Origin: Fistulifera solaris
Lineage: Eukaryota; Bacillariophyta; Bacillariophyceae; Naviculales; Stauroneidaceae
Direction of reading: 5' to 3'
DNA length: 64,000 nucleotides
NCBI GenBank assembly: GCA_030295235.1
Contig: AP026140.1
Coordinates: 310,001 to 374,000 of the forward strand
The notes below the pieces were generated by a model that worked only from the letters and a program-made list of their open reading frames with translations, searched no databases and was not told the DNA's origin. Below, in pieces: positions 56,932 through 64,000 of the stretch (the stretch's first letter is position 1; the number at the start of each line of letters is the position of its first letter). The position numbers and the translations under genes were made by a program.

Positions 56932-57683
56932 CGTGTGATCTTTGCTTTCTTGATAGTAACGTAGCAGCGTATTTAGATCGTTTTGCTCACCCAGAGATAA
57001 TAAAGTCAAATGCGGTAAACGGGGTCGTTGAAACGGGTCGTTGTGAAAATTCGATTATAGGACTTGCTTTGTTCTTCTTCCTTTCAACAAAATCTTCTGT
57101 TTTCCTTTCTCCTTCGGTCGCTCTGAATCATTCCTCGATTATTGTTTGACGATGATGTGAATGATGATGCTGCACAGCAGTGGACGCGGGACGCGAGCAA
57201 TAGGCGCGGAATAACCAGCCAATAGAAATTCATCAAAGGAACGTCAGCGCGCGCGCCCGCTTATTTGCTCCAAAATACAGAGGACTACGTACAGTCGTAC
57301 AGACATGCACTCGGGGCTCACAAAATCACACAAGAAAACTAAGTTCTTGGGCAATCTAGATTCTCTAGATAGAAGAATTACTCATGCGACAATTGGTTGT
57401 GTTTATTAGGTAGTTCGACGGCACTTGCTACGTAGTGTGATTGCATAGTCGAATTACTTTCGCAGAAAGGGCACAGCCACGCCGATTTCCACTCGATGCT
57501 CCAATTTTCTAATTCAACTATCTAAGCTTTCCTTACAAACATCTTCTTCAAGCCTTCCCAAGCTGTGATTGTGCCGCGCGGTAGGGCTCGTGTCGTTTTC
57601 ATTTCGCGAGTTAAGAAAACCCGTGTATGCATCATTTTTTAACAACCAACTCATAGAAACGCCGAAGTTCCCTCCATTGCCGA
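56932..57683. other. Intergenic
   Basis: Promoter of the carotenoid oxygenase homolog at its left. No gene supported. GCGCGCGCGC-like run near 57248. Confidence 0.5.
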
Positions 57684-58201
57684 CTATTCGTCGTCTGCAA
57701 GTGCAGACGATTCTTCGCTTGTTTTGAGCTTCTTCTGTTGACTTCCCACTACCACCACGTCTCTCTTTTTGTGACGAAATGGAGCGTGTTCAGTTGCCAT
57801 GGCCAATTCTTCCACAACAAATTGTGTTACATCGTTCTCCTTCGGCCGAACCTGGGCCAAAATTAACGTTTTGTGCAAATCGGGCATACTTCGTACCAAT
57901 GATTGCATTTGTCGCCAGTCCAGATAGCCGTCTATGATGCAGCAACAATAATATCAGCACAATAGAGTCGTTTACACGCGACAAAATCTGGTCTTTTTAG
58001 CGAAATAATCCAACACAAAAAGGTCGTACCTTCCTGTACAACATGAACACAAAAGTCGGAGTGAACTCGAGAAGGATCATCGGCATACAAGACCAACTCG
58101 CAGCCAAACTGCAATCCAGAATGCACCCGGTAGCCCTTGGCTTCGAAATGCTTTCGGACAATGCGGACGCGCGATTCCCACGGATCCGATACAACTTCCA
58201 T
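57684..58201 (-). CDS. tRNA-splicing endonuclease subunit, catalytic-type
   Basis: Exons 58030-58201 and 57684-57931 (98-bp intron), 139 residues from ATG 58201. It holds the tRNA-intron endonuclease C-terminal catalytic fold: SRVRIVRKHFEAKGYRVHSGLQFGCELVLYADDP, then RVHSDFCVHVV, DGYLDWRQMQSLVRSMPDLHKTLILAQV. Tyr, His and Lys at Y-ADDP, RVH and HK form the triad of SEN2/SEN34-type subunits. It ends in a basic then acidic tail (RHKKRD; SSALADDE). The N-terminal domain typical of SEN2 is absent, so an upstream exon may exist, or this is a SEN34-like minimal form. Confidence 0.8.
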
Positions 58202-58508
58202 TCTTCCGTGTCGTGATTGATAAAAGATAAATAAAAGTCAAGGATCTTCAACCACAAAGCCAGAATACCTGTATACTTTGTATAGAGAAGGCAGGCAATC
58301 TTCAAGATTTTTCTGCAAAAGATTTCTGCGGTATGACGATATCCATATATGCAAGCGCAGACGGACGGACATAGCTAATTGGACTCCAACGATGCGAGAC
58401 TCAATAAAGAAATCCAGTCCCGGAAATATATTGACCGCTATTTTCAAATTTCATTTTCATTTCATCAGATTGTTCCGCTTGATTGTTTTGAACGAATCAT
58501 TCATTACA
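58202..58508. other. Intergenic, divergent promoter
   Basis: Between the endonuclease subunit and the aldo/keto reductase. No gene supported. Confidence 0.5.
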
Positions 58509-59549
58509 ATGTCATCACCCGCCTCGCTTCCACGCATAGGTCTTGGTATGGCTGCATTGGGGCGCCCAGGATATATCAACTTGGACCGATACATTACGTT
58601 CGGTTCCGATCATTCGCAACGGACGGTCGACCGGATGCAGACGCAAAGCAACCTTGTTTTGGATCGGCTTTTCCAACTCTGCTCTACTCTTCATCAATCG
58701 AATGCTGCTAACAATTTATCAGGCAACAACTGCAGTTCTCTGCCATGGATCGATTGTGCCCGATCGTACGGGCTGTCGGAACGATTTGTTGGCGAATACT
58801 TGCGATCGCGTCACATTTCCCCGAACGATGTGTACGTGAGCTCCAAATGGGGGTACGCTTACGTTGCGAATTTCGCTGTTACATTGCCCGGAACTGCACC
58901 CCACGAAATCAAAGATCATTCCGTGGAACAATTTCTGAAACAAGTGAAAGAAACGGATTCGTTTCTCGGGGAATACATCAATCTGTATCAGATTCATTCC
59001 GCAACCTTCGAGTCCGGCGTTCTCGAAAACGTTCAAGTACATCATGCACTGGATCAATGTCGCCGAGAGCGAGGATGGAAGATTGGATTATCGGTATCGA
59101 GTCCGCAACAGGATCAAATTATTCGTGCCGCCATGAAGATTCGCGTCGACGATCGACCACTATTTGACTCAGTACAATGCACTTACAACCTACTCGAGCA
59201 ACGCCCGGGACCTGCACTGCAAGAGGCGCACAACATGGGGATGGATATAATAATCAAAGAAGGCTTGGCCAATGGTCGGATACTACGCCAATCTGCCGTG
59301 ATCCGATACAGTGAACAGCTAGCGTGTCAACCGGATCAACTTGCTTTAGCTGTAATTTTGGCACAACCTTTTCAACCACGTGTCTTATCAGGTGCCGTGA
59401 CGCCCGAACAACTCAAGTCGAATTTTCAAGTTGCTTCCGTCCAAGAGAAGCTGCAAGCGAATCCTTCCTTGTTGAAAGAAATTATGGAAGCTTGTGTGGT
59501 TCCCAGTGAGGAGTACTGGGCAGAGAGAGCAGCGTTAGAATGGAATTAA
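58509..59549 (+). CDS. Aldo/keto reductase
   Basis: 346 residues from ATG 58509 (MSSPASLPRIGLGMAALGRPGY); the frame is open further upstream but the family starts here. The catalytic tetrad Asp-Tyr-Lys-His can be read: DCARSYGLSERFVGEYL, SSKWGYAY, and INLYQIHSATFES. C-terminal NAD(P)-binding features follow (IIKEGLANGRIL, VILAQPFQPRVLSGAVTPEQLKSN). The sequence is nearest to the galactose/arabinose dehydrogenase-like AKRs (DCARSYG form). Cytosolic; substrate unknown. Confidence 0.85.
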   Translation: MSSPASLPRIGLGMAALGRPGYINLDRYITFGSDHSQRTVDRMQTQSNLVLDRLFQLCSTLHQSNAANNLSGNNCSSLPWIDCARSYGLSERFVGEYLRSRHISPNDVYVSSKWGYAYVANFAVTLPGTAPHEIKDHSVEQFLKQVKETDSFLGEYINLYQIHSATFESGVLENVQVHHALDQCRRERGWKIGLSVSSPQQDQIIRAAMKIRVDDRPLFDSVQCTYNLLEQRPGPALQEAHNMGMDIIIKEGLANGRILRQSAVIRYSEQLACQPDQLALAVILAQPFQPRVLSGAVTPEQLKSNFQVASVQEKLQANPSLLKEIMEACVVPSEEYWAERAALEWN

Positions 59550-59745
59550 GATATCGAAATAACTTTGCTACTAAATTTAATGAATTACAGCTTGTCATCT
59601 TTTTCGGTTTAAAAAATTAGGTACAGTAGTGAATAACAAAGTCTTTAGTAGAAAATCCAGTCACGAGTCGTACCGGTAAGCAATTCTCCGCCGCTTACGG
59701 AGTATTATTTTCTGACTTCTGACAATAAAACTTTGCTAGAGATAG

Positions 59746-60639
59746 ATGGACGATCGACGATGGCGGACGATCGTTGTTTGGTCATCAGTCAACGTTCACA
59801 AACAATACTGGACAGCTAATAAATTCATGGCACGAAAGAAATCGCTCAATCTCGCTCTTTGTTGCTATACACTCTTTGCGAAACGATATTCGGTCGAGTG
59901 CTCATTCATAAAAGAAAGAACCCTTTGTTTTCCTGCTCATCGACAAGTTCACAGCTTCTCCATGACAGCCATGGAAGATCCAGTGGCCAAGATGGGACTT
60001 CCAGGTCCTCTTATATTAGGATCTGGATCTTTTACAAGAAAGCTTATATTAAAAGAAATGGGCATTAACTTTCAGGTCATCAAACGACCCATCGATGAAA
60101 AAAGTTTGGGCGATCGAACATCCAATCCGGAGGACTTGGTTCTCACCCTAGCTAAGGCTAAAATGGACCATTTAGTTAATGAAATAATAGCCGGTCGCTG
60201 CGATGACGAACTGCCGAAGCACGCCGCGTCAGAATGGATTGTTTTGACGGGCGATCAAGTTGTCGTATGCGACGGATCCATTTTAGAAAAGCCCGACTCT
60301 GTTCAGGAAGCCAAGGAGTTTGTCAGCAAGTATGCGTTGACGCCACCTAGTACAGTCGGATCTTGTGTGATAAAGCATATCCCCTCTGGTATTCAAGTCG
60401 AAGGAGTGGATACAGCCACCATCTACTTTAAGCAGGCGTTGAATGCCGATGAATTGGTGGATAGACTGCTAGCGAGCGATGCCCCCATCTTAGGTTGTGC
60501 TGGAGGCCTTATGGTGGAGCATCCTTTTGTTCGAGAATACTTAGACAGGATTGATGGAACGGAAGACAGTGTTTTGGGACTTAGTAAACGTCTTGTGTTG
60601 AAACTACTTGATGATCTATCGGCAAAACTAAGGAGCTAA
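59746..60639 (+). CDS. Maf/Ham1-like nucleotide pyrophosphatase
   Basis: 297 residues from ATG 59746, with a long N-terminal extension (about 70 residues, basic, containing LNLALCCYTLFAKRYSVECSF) that may be a targeting leader; alternative starts are Met at 59827 and 59961. Maf domain: LILGSGSFTRKLILKEMGINFQV, LVLTLAKAKMDHL, VLTGDQVVVCDGSILEKPDSVQEAKEFVSKY, and late DRIDGTEDSVLGL. Maf proteins remove pyrophosphate from non-canonical or modified NTPs (dTTP, UTP, m5U). The usual SPRR is SFTR. Confidence 0.88.
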   Translation: MDDRRWRTIVVWSSVNVHKQYWTANKFMARKKSLNLALCCYTLFAKRYSVECSFIKERTLCFPAHRQVHSFSMTAMEDPVAKMGLPGPLILGSGSFTRKLILKEMGINFQVIKRPIDEKSLGDRTSNPEDLVLTLAKAKMDHLVNEIIAGRCDDELPKHAASEWIVLTGDQVVVCDGSILEKPDSVQEAKEFVSKYALTPPSTVGSCVIKHIPSGIQVEGVDTATIYFKQALNADELVDRLLASDAPILGCAGGLMVEHPFVREYLDRIDGTEDSVLGLSKRLVLKLLDDLSAKLRS

Positions 60640-62510
60640 AGCTATGAAATAATGCAACACTTCTATCGACAAATAATTGGTCAGCTTAGACGCACCAATC
60701 CTTCATTTTTATTCTTTTACCAGAAAAGATTTCGTTACGATCCCAATCTCGTTCTGTGTTAGTATATTTCGACAAGTAGTTGTGAGAAGCACACCAAGGT
60801 CCATGGTAAGCTTCTACGCTATACAATCGCGAAATGTGAGAAGTAACTTTCATTTTTCTCCACCTGTATTTCTGGAGACACCTGTGTATGGACAAGATAT
60901 ATAATTCACGCCAAGACCTGTCACGACCGCCAGCATGCCGCCAGGACCAGGACCAGGACCCCTAACTCAAACCTCAAACACCTCCAAGGAGCACGAGATA
61001 CCGCAAACCGTCCTTGTGCCTCTATTCCGTCGCAGATAGGAACAGCAAGGAACAAAAGCAGTTTCTCAGCAACTTTATTGAACAGCTTTTCCAGCATTCA
61101 TGATCGTCACAAAATCAGCCTCGAGATCGTAAATTTTTGAAACGTGTGCGGAGGCGTCTTTCGTAGGCTTCAATGACCTGTGCTTGACTTGTTTGACCTT
61201 TGACAGGAGTCGACATCTCTTTCGGATCTTAGCCCCGAGATTATCTAAAGTTCTCTACAATCAACGCTATTTCTAAGTTCGCATTCCGCATTATTTGCTC
61301 CGGCCTCAGGGTCATTGTTCATTGTTGTTTGTCACTGGTTAATCGGTAATAATGTATTGCAATGAGGAGACTTTGTGGGCAGTTTTAAATACAGCATAAT
61401 AATGAACAATTCATTAATGTTTCGGAGTTTCTCCGTTCAAAGAACACCTACTTTGAATTACGGATTACGGCAGTAATGGGAAGTTTCAATTCGCTTTAAT
61501 GAAATTACACCATTTCCACCGGATAATATTTCACTTACGGTGTTGATCGTGAAAATCGGCATTGAGAATTAGAGAGAAGCTGTAATAAGTTATAAGTAAA
61601 GTAAGTCGAATTCGTTGAGTAGTATGATAAAGCTTGGTATCAATTGAGTGTATTTATTTGTGTAGCCACGTGGCGAAATCACGTTTATCGTTTATCGTCC
61701 TTTCTGTGTTCGGCGTTCGGCGTCTTCATTGACATTTTTGTTACACTCTTTTGGAAACAGATAATAGTTTCTGTTTCATAGCTCTAGGCTTATACTTTCC
61801 TTTGAGTTGTTCATGTTTTATGTTTCATGTACTAAATGTCTCAGATAATTAATACGGAGTAAGAAATAAGAAATGACAAATAATGACAGAATGATAAATG
61901 ACCCTTTATGACTGCTTAAATCAAAAAATGTTAAAGTGTTTTGTCGTCCGTCATTCACCCATCTTAAAGGCGTTGAGTTTATGATTTGTACCTTGTACCA
62001 GTACTTAGGATTCGGTACTATACTTTGCGAAAAGACTTGATGTATCATATATCATATCTATTCGCGGAATTAGCATGCATACGTAGTACAAAAGAACAAG
62101 GACATAATGACTATAAGAAGCTTATTTGCCGTCAGCTTCTTTCGAACTTACGAGATGATGGTCTGGATGATTACAGGTCATCTTGAGGTCCGTTCTCCGT
62201 TCCCGTTTCCTTCTCGCGTCTCACTGACAAAACAACAAGCAACAAGCGCAAGACACAAGCGGTACTGGTATCGATTACGGTATCGGTACACTACGTGCGG
62301 TCGGCGATCTCATTGTAATTTTTGTACCCAACACACGCCAACAACTCTCCCCGTCGCCCTTCTCGTCTCAACACAAATTTAATTTTGAAAGCTCTCTGTT
62401 CGATCAACAGCATTCGGCGTTGGTCCTTGTCCCTCATCATTTGCTCATTCATTTTATTGGATGATTGTTTTTGAGCCGATCTCTAGTTTTCCCTTTCTAG
62501 ATTGCAACAA
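60640..62510. other. 1.9-kb AT-rich intergenic region
   Basis: No large gene. A candidate small leftward gene is at 61075-61216. Lines such as 61381-61440 and 61861-61920 are only about 28% G+C by hand count. One TACGGAGTA at 61853-61861. Direct repeats of GACCAGGACCAGGACC near 60945. Confidence 0.55.
61075..61216 (-). CDS. Possible small Mediator MED22-like fragment
   Basis: Not long enough to be obvious. From ATG 61216 the frame reads MSTPVKGQTSQAQVIEAYERRLRTRFK, then after removal of one base in the T run 61134-61138 continues IYDLEADFVTIMNAGKAVQ to a stop at 61075 (46 residues). A helix with YERRL then L--DF--I---AG resembles the MED22/Srb6 core, which is normally over 100 residues, so the rest may lie in another exon. 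Weak call; the alternative is a chance frame. Confidence 0.3.
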
Positions 62511-63966
62511 ATGCCAAATGACAAAATCAAGCGTCGTCTGGACGAATCAGAAGCGGAAGAACGTAAGTTGACGAACACTTTTCTTTTACGTGATTCAGAC
62601 AATCACTCATCAAAACAGCCGTCTCCTTGTAAATCCAGCCGCCGAGAAAAAACAGCAACTCGAGGCAACTCAGTCTTTGCGAGAGCTGGAAGAAAGGAAA
62701 ATGGACGACCATCTCAACCGCAATAACGAGTCCATGAGTCAAGTTATGTCTGTTCAAGCCTTACTGAACCGAGGTATTGGCAACGCCGCCCTCGCGCAGA
62801 TTAACTCTCAGAATCAGTTGACAACTGGCATCCGCTCGAATGCGGCACTGCACATACTTTCGCAAGAGAGGGCCAGGGCGGCATTGCAACACAATCTTTG
62901 GGCCAGTGCACCGGATTTGATGTACCAGAATGTGATGAACGCAAGCGGTGCTAACCGAGCGGTTCCAGCAGAAATACCTCACCCCTCTGGCGTTTCGCCG
63001 ATTGTTTCTGACTACCTCTTGTCCGACTACAATCGAAGGATCGGCGCAGCAATCACCAATAACACGTCACGTGCCGTACCGCTTCCGGTTTTGCCACCCG
63101 CTGCGACTAGTGGGCTCTCGCAACTACAGCTAGAGCAGGTTCTCTCCAGAGCGAGTGCGCTGAATTATCAGCGAAATCTTGACCAAGCGCTCGCGATCAT
63201 CAGAGAAAATGAGACGGCCCGAAGAGTACGTCAGCTACAGCTTTCTCAAGGCACAACAGGGGCGCGGCCTAATCTTTATTCCGCAGTGATGTGGGACAAC
63301 GCCCAGAGACAGCAAAGTGCCCCGCAGAATCCAATCTGTGATCCAATTCAAACTGCACAACGGTCATTGAGTCTTCCAACTGACGCTTCTAGCTTGAATC
63401 CGACAGTAGAAGCCCTTCATCGAGCGCGCGCTGCTGCAAGTACTCTAGGAAACCGCCAAGGATTCGTCGGGCTTCCTCCATCGATTGCGGGAAATGTACG
63501 CAGCACTAGACGGCACGACTCGTCTGGAGTGTTATTGGCAACCGACGAAGATGAAAAGAATCTGTCGGAATATCAGACGTTGGTACGGAAGCAATTGGAG
63601 TTTTTCGAAGCCAGTGAGGAAGATGTCAGCTTGACAACCCAAGGTCGCAAGAAGGTTGTCTACATTGGCCAGGTAGGGATCCGGTGCGTACATTGTGCTC
63701 ACCGTCCTGCCAATTTACGTAGTCGAGGGTCGGTCTACTTTCCTTCAAAACTCAGCAGTGTTTATCAAGCCGCGCAGAACATGGCAGTGAGTCACTTGAT
63801 GGATGCATGCGACGAGATTGACGAAAGTACTCGCCAGCAGCTTTCATCGTTGCGGTCTCGAAAGGACACGGCAGCTGGGGGCAAAGCTTACTGGGCTTTA
63901 TCGTGTGCGAAAGTTGGCGTTTCTGAAACGGAAACAGGATTGAGATTGGGGAATCCTCTGCGCTAG
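62511..63966 (+). CDS. Diatom-type protein with conserved HCAHRP C-terminal domain
   Basis: Exons 62511-62562 and 62599-63966, about 472 residues, with one extra A in 62612-62615 to be removed. N-terminus basic and coiled (MPNDKIKRRLDESEAEE, then EKKQQLEATQSLRELEERKMDDHLNRNN), the middle low-complexity. The C-terminal domain (about 360-472) reads LSEYQTLVRKQLEFFEASEEDV, GRKKVVYIGQVGIRCVHCAHRP, GSVYFPSKLSSVYQAAQNMAVSHL, RSRKDTAAGGKAYWALSCAKVGVSETETGLRLG. This domain occurs in many diatom proteins as I remember; the Cys/His spacing suggests metal binding. A DNA- or protein-binding function is likely, but unproven. Confidence 0.75.
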
Positions 63967-64000
63967 GATTCACTCATCTTGATGCCTCTTCCGTTTTTTC

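Overview
This is a eukaryotic nuclear window from a stramenopile, most likely a pennate diatom close to Phaeodactylum tricornutum. The evidence is gene-dense DNA on both strands with short GT-AG introns (about 46-100 bp), leaders with signal peptides followed by an aromatic residue (ATA-W in the tryptophan synthase, YAF and VSF in two others) as used for diatom plastid import, a tryptophan synthase alpha-beta fusion, helicase-associated-domain repeats, Ser/Ala/Pro/Thr-rich secreted proteins, and a C-terminal domain that I recall as diatom-specific. The species is inferred from style, not from any database search.

Layout. 0-5.4 kb: a PX-AGC kinase cut by the left edge, a possible tail-anchored peptide and a long disordered protein. 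6-16 kb: DDX5-type DEAD-box helicase, TFIIS-N protein, SEC13, RING-SH3 protein, beta-propeller-like protein. 15.8-16.2 kb: a clean 325-bp MITE with an 8-bp target duplication. 16.6-28.2 kb: PPEF-type phosphatase, a helicase-less Dicer-like protein with a degenerate second RNase III domain, a secreted Cys-rich protein, a PLAC8 protein, an alpha/beta hydrolase and a pseudokinase. 28.2-29.9 kb: gene-free low-complexity DNA with a hairpin repeat. 29.9-45 kb: a secreted mosaic protein sharing an unnamed Cys-rich domain with the 23-kb gene, two SKP1 paralogs, Mago, plastid tryptophan synthase, NudC, a plastid membrane protein, a mitochondrial carrier and two tandem secreted coiled-coil proteins. 45-64 kb: CacyBP, ankyrin protein, a possible mitoribosomal protein, HMG-box protein, DnaJ protein, helicase-associated-repeat protein, a carotenoid-oxygenase homolog lacking its iron ligands, tRNA-splicing endonuclease subunit, aldo/keto reductase, Maf pyrophosphatase, a Mediator-like fragment and a diatom-type C-terminal-domain protein.

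No operons or multi-gene pathway clusters are evident; most genes are unrelated housekeeping genes, with local duplications (SKP1 pair, coiled-coil pair, Cys-rich pair). An important caveat: at about 16 places a conserved protein changes frame exactly at a short homopolymer, with compensating pairs inside two genes. This is best explained by residual sequencing indels, so the CDS spans below are given across those points and the genes should not be read as pseudogenes. No viral, LTR or Polinton-like element and no CRISPR array was seen.
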